Positions 28,344-38,312 of a DNA stretch of 64,000 nucleotides are shown here, piece by piece (within the stretch, counting starts at the first letter, position 1; the number at the start of each line of letters is the position of its first letter). The DNA is from Thermotoga petrophila RKU-1 (GTDB lineage Bacteria > Thermotogota > Thermotogae > Thermotogales > Thermotogaceae). A program made the position numbers and the translations under genes. Below the pieces are notes generated by a model. The model made no database searches, was not told the DNA's origin, and saw nothing but the letters and a program-made list of their open reading frames with translations. The stretch covers positions 496,001 through 560,000 of the forward strand of contig NC_009486.1 of NCBI RefSeq assembly GCF_000016785.1, read 5' to 3'.

Positions 28344-29309
28344 ATGAGATTTTTTGTTCTCGGTGCAGGGAGCTGGGGGACAGTTTTTGCACAGATGCTG
28401 CATGAAAACGGAGAAGAAGTAGTTCTCTGGGCAAGAAGGAAAGAGATCGTCGATCTCATAAATGTTTCACACACGAGCCCTTATGTGGAGGAATCGAAGA
28501 TCACCGTAAGAGCCACAAACGATCTTGATGAGCTCAAAAAAGAAGACATTCTCGTTATAGCGATTCCCGTTCAGTACATAAGAGAGTATCTTCTGAGACT
28601 ACCTGTGAAACCTTTCATGGTGTTGAATCTTTCAAAGGGAATAGAGATCAAAACAGGTAAAAGAGTATCTGAGATCGTTGAAGAGATACTGGGTTGTCCT
28701 TACGCTGTCCTCTCCGGCCCTTCACATGCCGAAGAGGTCGCAAAAAAACTTCCAACTGCCGTCACACTCGCTGGAGAAAATTCAAAAGAACTTCAAAGGA
28801 GAATCTCCTCTGAGTACTTCAGGGTGTACACCTGCGAAGATGTGGTGGGAGTAGAGATTGCCGGGGCACTAAAGAACGTCATCGCTATCGCTGCGGGAAT
28901 CCTCGACGGACTCGGTGGATGGGACAACGCGAAGGCAGCACTCGAAACTCGTGGTATCTACGAAGTAGCAAGATTTGGAATGTTCTTTGGAGCGGATCAG
29001 AAAACCTTCATGGGGCTTGCTGGAATAGGAGATCTCATGGTCACTTGCAACAGCCGTTACAGCAGGAATAGACGTTTCGGGGAATTGATAGCGCGAGGAT
29101 TCGATCCGCTGAAACTCCTTGAAAGCTCACAACAGGTTGTAGAAGGTGCCTTTACCGTGAAAGCCGTGATGAAAATATCAGAAGAAAAGAAAATAGATAT
29201 GCCCATCTCCGAAGAAGTTTACCGGGTTATTTACGAAAGAAAATCACCCCTCCAATCAATGAGAGATCTCATGAGAAGAAGCCTGAAAGCCGAATTCTGG
29301 GCGAGTTGA
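28344..29309 (+). CDS. gpsA: Glycerol-3-phosphate dehydrogenase [NAD(P)+]
   Basis: A 321-residue GpsA with the N-terminal nucleotide motif VLGAGSWGTVFAQML (about 5-19), substrate motif LSGPSHAEEVA and catalytic-lysine segment GALKNVIAIAAGILDGLG. It reduces dihydroxyacetone phosphate to sn-glycerol 3-phosphate for lipid synthesis. ATG 28344 is seven bases after AGGAGG; the ATG two codons earlier is too close. It is the first gene inside the CRISPR-bounded segment. Confidence 0.95.
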   Translation: MRFFVLGAGSWGTVFAQMLHENGEEVVLWARRKEIVDLINVSHTSPYVEESKITVRATNDLDELKKEDILVIAIPVQYIREYLLRLPVKPFMVLNLSKGIEIKTGKRVSEIVEEILGCPYAVLSGPSHAEEVAKKLPTAVTLAGENSKELQRRISSEYFRVYTCEDVVGVEIAGALKNVIAIAAGILDGLGGWDNAKAALETRGIYEVARFGMFFGADQKTFMGLAGIGDLMVTCNSRYSRNRRFGELIARGFDPLKLLESSQQVVEGAFTVKAVMKISEEKKIDMPISEEVYRVIYERKSPLQSMRDLMRRSLKAEFWAS

Positions 29310-29415
29310 TTTGGCACCTCGAGATTTTTCTACCTTTATAGTTGAAATTTAATGTGAAAAGTAGTAAAATTGTGAATGGAAGATCGTGAAAAAATTCTCT
29401 TTTGGAGGGAAAAAC

Positions 29416-30747
29416 ATGAAATACGATGTTGTTGTTGTCGGAGGCGGGCCAGCCGGTCTTGTGGCGGCGTTCACCACAAAGAGATTCTTTGGAGACAAAA
29501 AAATTCTCGTTATCAAGAAGACCGAGAAAGAAATGGTACCCTGTGGAATACCGTACATCTTTCATACTCTCGGCAGCGTGGAAAACGACTACATGGGAAT
29601 TGAAGATCGCTTCAAAAGTGCGGGCATAGATCTTCTGATAGATGAAGTTGTCGATGGAAACCCCGATGAAAAAAAGCTTCTCGCTAAGAGTGGAAAAGAG
29701 ATTTCTTACGACAAACTCATCATCGCAACCGGCTCTTCACCGAACACACCGAAGATACCAGGTGTGGATCTAAAAGATGTCTTCACCGTTCCAAAAGAAG
29801 CCGATTATCTTAAACTGTTGCACGAGAAGGTAAAGGGTGCTAAAGATGTGGTCATCATCGGAGGTGGTTTCATAGGAGTTGAGGTGGCCGATGAGATCAA
29901 AAAATCTGGGAAAAACGTCACCCTTGTGGAGATAATGGACAGTCTTCTTCCTGTGTCGTTCGATCCGGATTTTGGAGAACTCGCGAGAAAGGAACTCGAA
30001 TCGGACAACGTCAAAGTCCTTACAGGAAGAAAAGTAACAGAGATCCTCGGAACGGAAAAAGTGGAGGGAGTAAAGCTGGACAGCGGAGAAACGATCCCGG
30101 CCGATGTGGTCGTGCTCGCAACGGGTTACAGACCAAATTCCGAACTCGCAAAGAAACTCGGACTCAAAGTGACAGAACTTGGTTTCATAGAAACAGATGA
30201 GTACATGAGAACTTCAAAACCAGACATCTTCGCTGCGGGTGACTGTGTGCAACACAAAGACTTCCTCACTGGAAAGCCTTCCAGACTTATGCTTGCCTCC
30301 GCTGCTGTTTTTGATGCCAGAATTGCAGCGTCCAATCTGTACGGTTTGAAGGTGATCAGGACAAACAAAGGTTCTCTGAACGCGTACTCAACCGTCATAG
30401 GAAGCAAAGCGTTCGGCTCTGTGGGAATAACGGAGAGAATAGCGAAGGAAGAAGGATTCGAAGTTGTCGTTGGAAAGGCGGAAGCACCGGACAGACACCC
30501 AGGAAAGTTCGAAGACACCTCAAAACTCCTGGTGAAACTTATCTTCTCAGAAGACAGCAAGATCCTGCTCGGTGCACAGGTGTGCGGTGGAAAGAGCGTC
30601 GGTGAGATAGTGAACCTAATAAGCCTCGGCATACAGAAAGGCATCACAGCGAACGATCTCTTCACCATGCAGATCGGAACACATCCACTTCTCACATCTG
30701 CTCCAACGGTGTATCCATTGGCGAAAGCGGCTGAAATGGTATTATAA
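29416..30747 (+). CDS. NADH oxidase / CoA-disulphide-reductase-like flavoprotein
   Basis: A 443-residue FAD/NAD(P)-binding oxidoreductase with FAD motif VVVGGGPAGLVAA, NAD motif IIGGGFIGVEVADE, second FAD motif DIFAAGDCVQ, and the single redox cysteine Cys43 in MVPCGIPYI. This places it with NADH oxidases, CoA-disulphide reductases and polysulphide reductases, which use one cysteine as sulphenate or mixed disulphide. The GTHPLLTSAPTVYPL C-terminus is typical. It is probably used for oxygen or disulphide reduction. ATG 29416 follows GGAGGG. It is followed by AhpD-like and lpd genes. Confidence 0.86.
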   Translation: MKYDVVVVGGGPAGLVAAFTTKRFFGDKKILVIKKTEKEMVPCGIPYIFHTLGSVENDYMGIEDRFKSAGIDLLIDEVVDGNPDEKKLLAKSGKEISYDKLIIATGSSPNTPKIPGVDLKDVFTVPKEADYLKLLHEKVKGAKDVVIIGGGFIGVEVADEIKKSGKNVTLVEIMDSLLPVSFDPDFGELARKELESDNVKVLTGRKVTEILGTEKVEGVKLDSGETIPADVVVLATGYRPNSELAKKLGLKVTELGFIETDEYMRTSKPDIFAAGDCVQHKDFLTGKPSRLMLASAAVFDARIAASNLYGLKVIRTNKGSLNAYSTVIGSKAFGSVGITERIAKEEGFEVVVGKAEAPDRHPGKFEDTSKLLVKLIFSEDSKILLGAQVCGGKSVGEIVNLISLGIQKGITANDLFTMQIGTHPLLTSAPTVYPLAKAAEMVL

Positions 30748-30771
30748 ATTTCTCATATGGAGGTGTTGCTC

Positions 30772-31107
30772 ATGGCAGCGAAAGAAAAGCTGGAACAGAT
30801 TCAGAAGCAGCTTCAGGAGATCATCGGAAAGGCACCTGAGATCGGAAAGTTCGCAGAATACGTTCACGCAGCTGAAAGCACAAAAGCACTCGACACAAAA
30901 ACGAAGGAACTCATATCTCTTGGAATAGCTGTGGCAGTGAGATGTGAACCGTGTATCGTCTGGCATACGGGAGCCGCAGTGAAAGCGGGAGCGACAGAAG
31001 AAGAGATCCTCGACACAATCAAAGTGGCAGTCTGTATGGGCGGTGGTCCTGCACTCATGTATGGTTTGAAGGCATACGAAATCGCCCTCGAATTCCTCGG
31101 AAAATGA
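30772..31107 (+). CDS. AhpD-like alkylhydroperoxidase (carboxymuconolactone decarboxylase family)
   Basis: A 111-residue AhpD-fold protein with the redox centre in VRCEPCIVWHTGAAVKAGAT: the CxxC pair and nearby His match the peroxidatic site of AhpD-like proteins. It likely reduces peroxides with electrons from a dithiol partner, and the lpd gene 45 bp downstream is the natural reductase. ATG 30772 follows GGAGGTG. Confidence 0.86.
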   Translation: MAAKEKLEQIQKQLQEIIGKAPEIGKFAEYVHAAESTKALDTKTKELISLGIAVAVRCEPCIVWHTGAAVKAGATEEEILDTIKVAVCMGGGPALMYGLKAYEIALEFLGK

Positions 31108-31112
31108 AATAA

Positions 31113-31135
31113 CCCCTCCCTTTGGGAGGGGGTTT
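31113..31135 (+). terminator. GC-rich hairpin between AhpD-like gene and lpd
   Basis: CCCCTCCC (31113-31120), loop TTT, GGGAGGGG (31124-31131), then GTTT. The U run is weak, so this is probably a partial terminator or mRNA stabiliser setting different levels of the two genes. Confidence 0.55.
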
Positions 31136-31152
31136 CTCAGGAGGGAAAGAGG

Positions 31153-32502
31153 ATGTACGATGCGGTAATCATAGGAGGAGGACCCGGAGGTTACGTCTGC
31201 GCCATAAAACTTGTACAGCTTGGAAAGAAGGTCGCACTTGTCGAAAAAGATGCCCTCGGGGGAACCTGTACCAACAGGGGATGCATTCCAACGAAGGCGA
31301 TGCTCACAGTCTCTCATCTCATGGATGAAATGAAAGAGAAAGCTTCAAAGTACGGCTTGAAAGTCTCAGGAGTCGAATACGACGTTGATACCATAATGAA
31401 ACACGTTCAAAAGAGTGTGATGATGTCAAGAAAGGGAATAGAGTATCTGTTGAACAAGAACGGAGTTGAAGTCTTCAAAGGAACGGCCGTCGTGGAAAAC
31501 AAGAACACGGTTGTCGTCCAAGAAACGGGAGAGAAACTGGAAGCAAAGAATCTTGTCCTCGCACACGGATCCGTTCCCTCCGTTTTTTCTCCCTTCGATA
31601 TCGACGGAGTCTGGACGAGTGATGACGTGTTCAATTTGAAAGAATTTCCAAAGTCGCTTGTGATAATAGGCGGTGGTGTCATAGGTGTTGAATTCGCAAC
31701 GTTCTTCGGTTCTTTCGGTGTGGATGTGACGATCGTGGAGATCGCAGAACACATCCTCCCTTACGAAGATTCGGATGTGGCAGAAGAAGTGAAAAAGGCC
31801 CTCAAAAGGAAAGGTGTTAAGATCCTGGAAAAAACAAAAGTTTCCTCCCTGAGCAAAGTCGATGACGGCTTTGAAGTCGCACTCGAAAATGGAGAAACCC
31901 TGAAGGCAGAAAAGGTCCTGCTCGCCGCAGGAAGAAAGCCCAACATACCGGAGGACGTGAAGGCTCTCGGAGTGAAGATAGAAAAAGGAGTCGTCACTGA
32001 TAGCAGGATGAGAACGAACGTGGAAAACGTTTACGCGATAGGAGATATCAGAAGTGGAATCATGCTCGCTCATGTGGCCATGTACGAGGGAATAGTCGCT
32101 GCAAAGAACATCGCGGGAGAAGAGGAAGAAATGGATTACTCGGCCGTTCCGAGTATCATCTTCTCCTCTCCGGAAGTGGCATCTGTCGGTGTGAGAGAAA
32201 AAGACGTGAACCCCGAAGAAGTTGTGATCTCCAAGTTCCCGGTTTCTGCAAACGGAAGGGCAAGAACGATGCTTGAAAACATAGGGTTTGCCAAGGTCAT
32301 AGCGGACAAGAAGGATAGAACAGTTCTCGGCATGAGCATCGTTTCACCATCGGCTACCGATATGATCATGGAAGGTGTCATAGCCGTGAAGTTCAGAATG
32401 AAAGCGGAAGATCTGGAGAAAGCCATTCACCCGCATCCAACGCTGACAGAAACCATCCTCGGGGCTCTTGAAGGGGTCTCAGGAAAACCCATTCATCTGT
32501 GA
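31153..32502 (+). CDS. lpd: Dihydrolipoamide dehydrogenase
   Basis: A 449-residue flavoprotein disulphide reductase with FAD motif VIIGGGPGGYVCA, active disulphide GGTCTNRGCIPTKA, NAD motif VIIGGGVIGVEFATFF and C-terminal catalytic HPHPTLTE. No 2-oxoacid dehydrogenase complex genes accompany it. It is placed directly after NADH oxidase and AhpD-like genes, so a role as reductase of a lipoyl or thiol peroxidase chain is plausible. Its stop lies within the 3' end of the convergent glycosylase gene (24-bp overlap). Confidence 0.92.
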   Translation: MYDAVIIGGGPGGYVCAIKLVQLGKKVALVEKDALGGTCTNRGCIPTKAMLTVSHLMDEMKEKASKYGLKVSGVEYDVDTIMKHVQKSVMMSRKGIEYLLNKNGVEVFKGTAVVENKNTVVVQETGEKLEAKNLVLAHGSVPSVFSPFDIDGVWTSDDVFNLKEFPKSLVIIGGGVIGVEFATFFGSFGVDVTIVEIAEHILPYEDSDVAEEVKKALKRKGVKILEKTKVSSLSKVDDGFEVALENGETLKAEKVLLAAGRKPNIPEDVKALGVKIEKGVVTDSRMRTNVENVYAIGDIRSGIMLAHVAMYEGIVAAKNIAGEEEEMDYSAVPSIIFSSPEVASVGVREKDVNPEEVVISKFPVSANGRARTMLENIGFAKVIADKKDRTVLGMSIVSPSATDMIMEGVIAVKFRMKAEDLEKAIHPHPTLTETILGALEGVSGKPIHL

Positions 32503-33141
32503 TACATGGCAGCACTCTTTCTTTAAAGGGCAGACACCGCACTTCGGAGTTTTGCTGCAAAATTTTTTCGCGTGTTCCACGATAAGCCCGTGAAACTCCT
32601 GGTAAAGACGAACATCCTCTGGATAGTGAGTCATGAAAAGCCTTTGCACTTCGTCGTAGTCGTTCAGTTCGATGTTGAAGATTCTCTTCAAAAGTCTTCT
32701 TGTGTAGCTGTCAACGACGAAAATCGGTTTTTCCAAGGCGTAGAGCAGAATGGCATCGGCGGTTTCTTTGCCGATGCCTTTTATTTTGAGGAGTCTTTCT
32801 CGTAAAATATGTGTTGGAAGATCTCTCAGACGAGATAGATTGTAGTTGTATTCTTTGAGAAATTTCAACAGTGCCTTGAGGCGCTTTGTTTTGATGTTGA
32901 AGAACCCCGCTGGTCTTATGAGCTCTGCTACTTTCTCCTCGGGAAGAGAATCCAGTTCTTTCAGCAGGTTGTTTCCTTTGACTGCGTTTTTGATGTTTTC
33001 CATGACACGTTCAACGTTCTTCCAGTTCGTGTTCTGGGTGAGGATGGCAGTTATTGCGATTTCCTCAGGTGTTCCGGGCCACCATTTCCCAACCGATCCG
33101 TGTATTTCCAGTAACTTTCTGTAGAGTTCTGTCAGTCTCAT
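32479..33141 (-). CDS. mpgII: MpgII, endonuclease III-family 3-methylpurine DNA glycosylase
   Basis: A 220-residue HhH-GPD protein with a C-terminal [4Fe-4S] motif (CSKTPKCGVCPLKKEC). The hairpin reads IKGIGKETAD: the residue aligning with the catalytic lysine of endonuclease III (GVGRKTA) is glutamate, while the catalytic Asp in VVDSYTRR is kept. This fits a monofunctional glycosylase, and T. maritima has a characterised endonuclease III-like enzyme that removes methylated purines. ATG 33141 follows a TATAAT by only seven bases with no ribosome site, suggesting a leaderless mRNA. Confidence 0.83.
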   Translation of the reverse strand: MRLTELYRKLLEIHGSVGKWWPGTPEEIAITAILTQNTNWKNVERVMENIKNAVKGNNLLKELDSLPEEKVAELIRPAGFFNIKTKRLKALLKFLKEYNYNLSRLRDLPTHILRERLLKIKGIGKETADAILLYALEKPIFVVDSYTRRLLKRIFNIELNDYDEVQRLFMTHYPEDVRLYQEFHGLIVEHAKKFCSKTPKCGVCPLKKECCHVSQMNGFS

Positions 33142-33169
33142 ACTTAAAATTATACGGGGGGTGAACCAG

Positions 33170-33670
33170 ATGAGCATCATCTACAGGAGAAGGAGTATCA
33201 GAAAGTATCAGAAAAAGGATGTTCCGGACGAGCTGGTGAAAGAGATCATCCGTGCCGCCATGCACGCTCCTTCTGCGTGCAATCAACAACCGTGGCATTT
33301 CGTTGTTATCAGAAACGAAGAAACAAAAAAGAAAATCGCGGAGATCCACCCTCATGCACAAATGTCTGCAGAGGCGCCCGTTGTAATCCTTGTCTGTGGA
33401 GATCCCACACTTGAAAAATGCAAAGGCTACTGGGTCCAAGACTGCTCTGCCGCCGTGGAGAACCTTCTTCTGAGAGCGACAGAACTCGGTCTTGGAGCCG
33501 TGTGGTGTGGAGTTCATCCAAGAGAGGAAAGAGTGAAAGCCTTCAGAGAGCTTCTTGGAATACCCGAACATGTCGTTCCTTTCGCCATTGTTCCTGTGGG
33601 ATACCCCGCAGAGCAACCTGCCCAGGTGGACAGGTTCAAGCCCGAAAGGATCCATTACGAAAAATGGTGA
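33170..33670 (+). CDS. Nitroreductase-family FMN oxidoreductase
   Basis: A 166-residue nitroreductase-fold protein. FMN-binding motifs are the N-terminal RRRSIRKYQKK, the helix start APSACNQQPWHFVVI and the C-terminal VPVGYPAEQP. It probably reduces nitroaromatics or quinones, or acts as a flavin reductase; the substrate is unknown. ATG 33170 follows GGGGGTGA. It diverges from mpgII with only 28 bp between starts. A second nitroreductase domain lies in the fusion gene at 36350. Confidence 0.88.
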   Translation: MSIIYRRRSIRKYQKKDVPDELVKEIIRAAMHAPSACNQQPWHFVVIRNEETKKKIAEIHPHAQMSAEAPVVILVCGDPTLEKCKGYWVQDCSAAVENLLLRATELGLGAVWCGVHPREERVKAFRELLGIPEHVVPFAIVPVGYPAEQPAQVDRFKPERIHYEKW

Positions 33671-33713
33671 AAAACATTAACAAACAGATCCATCTTTTTA
33701 GAATCTCCACCAA

Positions 33714-33757
33714 CAATTTTTTGAGATGTAACTAAACAAACCACAATATATTGTGGT
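33714..33757 (+). promoter_or_regulatory. Probable paired NrdR boxes before nrdG-nrdD
   Basis: A perfect 18-bp palindrome at 33740-33757 contains CAATATATTG, fitting the NrdR-box consensus acaCwAtATaTwGtgt. A degenerate copy, CAATTTTTTG, is at 33714-33723, with centres 30 bp apart, about three helical turns as NrdR pairs require. The strong box adjoins a TAAAAT -10 at 33757-33762. NrdR repression of ribonucleotide reductase genes is established; no nrdR gene is in this window. Confidence 0.75.
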
Positions 33758-33795
33758 AAAATCTTAGCAGATCTCACCGGAAGGGGGTCCTTCCC

Positions 33796-34347
33796 TTGTA
33801 TGTGAACCGAATAGGAACTTTCCGGGATCATCCAGATCTCTATGGGGTGTCGGTTTACTTCCAGGGGTGCGATGCGAAACCAAAATGCTACATGTGCCAC
33901 AATCCAGAAACATGGCATCTTTCAGAAGAATACAAAAGACCCGCAGAGGTTGTGACAAAGATCATCGATGAAAAACTCTCGAGTCTTTTGAGGTACTTCC
34001 CAAAAGCCGCCCTCGTCTTTCTCGGGGGAGAACCCCTCGCACCGTACAACAGAGAAGAGACGCTTTCTCTTTCGAAGATGTTCAAGGAAAAGTACGGAGA
34101 ACGCTTGACGGTAGTGCTGTTCACCTGGAGGCTTCCGAAGGACATCGTAAAAGAGAACCTTCTCAAGTACGTTCAATACGTGGATGAGTTTGTCATGGGA
34201 AGGTACCTCCACGCTTATCGTCAAGATGGATTTCCAGCTTCTAAAAACCAGATTCATATTGACAGGAGAACTTTTGAGAGAATGATCGAAGCGGTGTTGA
34301 GGAGGGAACACCATGAAGGTTCAGTATTCGTTCGAAAGAGAATTTGA
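33796..34347 (+). CDS. nrdG: Anaerobic ribonucleotide reductase activase (radical SAM)
   Basis: A 183-residue radical-SAM activase. The cluster motif is CDAKPKCYMC, that is C-x5-C-x2-C, where NrdG proteins normally have C-x3-C-x2-C; flanking family sequence (VYFQGC, CHNPETW, LGGEPLAP) is normal. It generates the glycyl radical on NrdD using S-adenosylmethionine. TTG 33796 lies eight bases after AAGGGGG; GTG 33802 is an alternative. Its end overlaps nrdD by 35 bp. Confidence 0.92.
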   Translation: MYVNRIGTFRDHPDLYGVSVYFQGCDAKPKCYMCHNPETWHLSEEYKRPAEVVTKIIDEKLSSLLRYFPKAALVFLGGEPLAPYNREETLSLSKMFKEKYGERLTVVLFTWRLPKDIVKENLLKYVQYVDEFVMGRYLHAYRQDGFPASKNQIHIDRRTFERMIEAVLRREHHEGSVFVRKRI

Positions 34348-36268
34348 AGAACTGATGAGTGATCTTCTTTCCAAGTACGGTTATGAGATGTTCCAGATGG
34401 ACGGCCTCGGCGACCAGCTCGATGTGGTAAAGTTCACAGAAGACTTCGTGAGACGGGGAATCATCGAGTCCACGATCGACGCAAACGCGAACGTCAGGGT
34501 CACAAACATCAGTACTTACTTCATCGAGATATCTAAGCCGCACACGTACCTCTACTCGCTGTACAGGATCTGGCAAAAGATGAAGGAGATGTTCGGAAAA
34601 GAGGTCGCAGACGAGTTTGTTGAAGCGCAGATAAACGGTGCCGTCTATCTTCACGACAGACACCACGCAGCTCTCATGCCTTACTGTTTCGCCTACACCC
34701 TGCAGCCCATAGTGGAGAAGGGGCTTCCGTTCATAAAAACCATAAAATCCGAGCCCGCAAAGCACCTGTCCACATTCATTCAGCATGTCATTCAGTTCGT
34801 GATGTTCGCGTCCAACCAAAGCTCTGGTGCGGTTGGACTTCCTGACTTTTTCGTCTGGATGTGGTACTTCGTCAAGAAAGACCTCGAGGAAGGAATTATT
34901 CCTCGCGACAAACTCGACTGGTACATAGAACAGCATTTCCAGATACTCACCTACTCGCTGAACCAGCCCATCAGAACAACGCAGTCTCCGTACACGAACT
35001 TCACGTACCTCGACAGAAACTACATAAAAGCGATTTTCGAAGGGGAAAGATACCCAGATGGTTCTTTGATCACAGACCACGTGGAAGACATCATCGCTCT
35101 GCAGAAACACTACTGGGAGTGGGTGTCAAAGGAAAGAGAGCGCCAGATGTTCACTTTCCCTGTACTCACAGCAAGCCTTCTCTATAGAGACGGCAAGTTC
35201 CTCGACGAGGACAGCGCTCGCTTCATAAACAAAATCAACATGAAGTGGCAGGACACGAACTGGTACATCTCCGACTCAATAGACGCTGTGGCGTCCTGCT
35301 GCAGGCTCACATCGTCTACTCAAACTCTGAAGAAGTTCTCACTCTCGAGCGAAGAAGAAGAAAAACTGAAAGGAAGGATGAACTCTATCGGTGGATCGGA
35401 CCTGAACATCGGATCCTTCAAAGTGATCACGATGAACCTTCCAAGAATCGCTCTTGAAAGCGGCGGAGACAGAGAAAAGTATCTTCAGATTCTCAGGCAC
35501 CGCGTTCAGCTCATCAAAAAAGCCCTCGCCGCAGTCAGGGAGATCATAAAAGAGAGAATATCCGAAGGACTTCTTCCTCTCTACGAAAACGGTCTAATGC
35601 TTTTGAACAGACAGTACGGAACCATCGGTGTCACTGGTGTCTGGGAGAGCGCCTCGATCATGGGATTGACCACGGAAGACATCGACGGTCTGAAGTACAC
35701 AGAAGAAGGAGAAGTGTTCGTAGACAACGTTTTGGACACCATCCGAGAAGAAGCGGAAAAGGGATACCATGAGTACGGCTTCACCTTCAACATAGAACAG
35801 GTACCCGCAGAGAAAGCGGCTGTGACTCTTGCTCAGAAAGACAGATTTCTCTTCGGTGAGAAACAGCCGTTCGAGATCTACTCCAACCAGTGGGTGCCTC
35901 TCATGGCGAACACGGATGTTCTCAACAGAATCCGCTACTCCGGAAAATGGGACAAAAAGGTGAGTGGAGGAGCGATTCTGCATATCAACCTCGGAGAATC
36001 TTTCAAGACGGAGGAAGAATCCTTCAACATGGTGAAAATGATCGCGGACATGGGTGTAATGTACTTTGCGTTCAACACGAAGATCAGCGTGTGTGAGGAT
36101 GGACACGCGTTCTACGGGGAGAGATGCCCGGCCTGCGGAAAAGCCAAAGTAGATGAATACATGAGAATCGTAGGGTATCTCGTTCCGGTTTCCGCTTTCA
36201 ACAAAGAAAGAAGAGAAATAGAGTATCCCAGAAGACAGTTCTACGATTCGCTGACAATCAGAAGGTGA
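34313..36268 (+). CDS. nrdD: Anaerobic (class III) ribonucleoside-triphosphate reductase
   Basis: A 651-residue glycyl-radical reductase. The radical glycine is Gly621 in RIVGYLVPV. The preceding zinc region, CEDGHAFYGERCPACGK, has three cysteines plus a possible His instead of two CxxC pairs. The N-terminus begins directly with the catalytic barrel and lacks the ATP-cone of longer NrdD proteins. The published T. maritima structure noted that the radical cysteine is not pre-positioned in the active site. It makes dNTPs anaerobically together with nrdG. Confidence 0.94.
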   Translation: MKVQYSFEREFEELMSDLLSKYGYEMFQMDGLGDQLDVVKFTEDFVRRGIIESTIDANANVRVTNISTYFIEISKPHTYLYSLYRIWQKMKEMFGKEVADEFVEAQINGAVYLHDRHHAALMPYCFAYTLQPIVEKGLPFIKTIKSEPAKHLSTFIQHVIQFVMFASNQSSGAVGLPDFFVWMWYFVKKDLEEGIIPRDKLDWYIEQHFQILTYSLNQPIRTTQSPYTNFTYLDRNYIKAIFEGERYPDGSLITDHVEDIIALQKHYWEWVSKERERQMFTFPVLTASLLYRDGKFLDEDSARFINKINMKWQDTNWYISDSIDAVASCCRLTSSTQTLKKFSLSSEEEEKLKGRMNSIGGSDLNIGSFKVITMNLPRIALESGGDREKYLQILRHRVQLIKKALAAVREIIKERISEGLLPLYENGLMLLNRQYGTIGVTGVWESASIMGLTTEDIDGLKYTEEGEVFVDNVLDTIREEAEKGYHEYGFTFNIEQVPAEKAAVTLAQKDRFLFGEKQPFEIYSNQWVPLMANTDVLNRIRYSGKWDKKVSGGAILHINLGESFKTEEESFNMVKMIADMGVMYFAFNTKISVCEDGHAFYGERCPACGKAKVDEYMRIVGYLVPVSAFNKERREIEYPRRQFYDSLTIRR

Positions 36269-37649
<1,381 letters not shown>

Positions 37650-37653
<4 letters not shown>

Positions 37654-38312
37654 ACGTTCAGTTCGTAGCTTGCTTTAAAGATCAAAGTTCCCAGCAGCAT
37701 TATGAGAGCGGTGCTCAAAATTCCGTAGAACATCCTCGCTGAGATGAGACCAAAGACAAAGGAAAAGTTTCCAACGGGAGTTGCTTTGAGCCTCTTCAAA
37801 AAGCCTCTTTCACGATAGCGGGAGAACACGTCCACGGTTCCAAAGAGCCCGATCGAGAGTAGAGATACGGCGATCACACCCGTGAGGGTGTAATCGAAAG
37901 GTGTGAGCTCTCTTGCGGCTTTCAGAACTTCTTTTTTCACCATGATGACGGGATTCAGACCGTTGAGGAGCCTTGTGACCTTGTTTTTGAGGGAGATCTC
38001 CCAGGAGTCGAGAAGCGATTGATAGTATTCGTCCGTTGTGTTTCTTATAAAGATGATTCTTTCTTTCTCCACCACCGCCACTTCGTGGTAGTAGCCCTTC
38101 AACTCCTCGAGCGAGGTGTAAACATCTCCAAAATCCGAAAGATCGTAATCGACGGTCACAACTGCTGTTTTCACAGAATTGCCGGAACCGCCAAAAAGAA
38201 AACCAAAAATCAGAAGAAACATGACGGGAAAAGCAATGCTGAAAAAAGTGGAAATTTTATCCCTCCACGATTCTTTCCACATAGCAGAGAACAGAGCCAA
38301 AAACTCACTCAA
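37650..38312 (-). CDS. N-terminal half of a split ABC-2 permease
   Basis: A 220-residue frame: a first membrane helix near residues 22-42, a periplasmic loop of about 110 residues, then helices in LTGVIAVSLLSIGLFGTVDVF and the cytoplasmic RYRERGFLKRLKATPVG motif typical of ABC-2 exporters. It ends after KASYELNV where the family normally continues through three more helices, which are encoded in the adjacent overlapping frame. It partners with the permease at 38305 and the ATPase at 39387. Confidence 0.75.
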
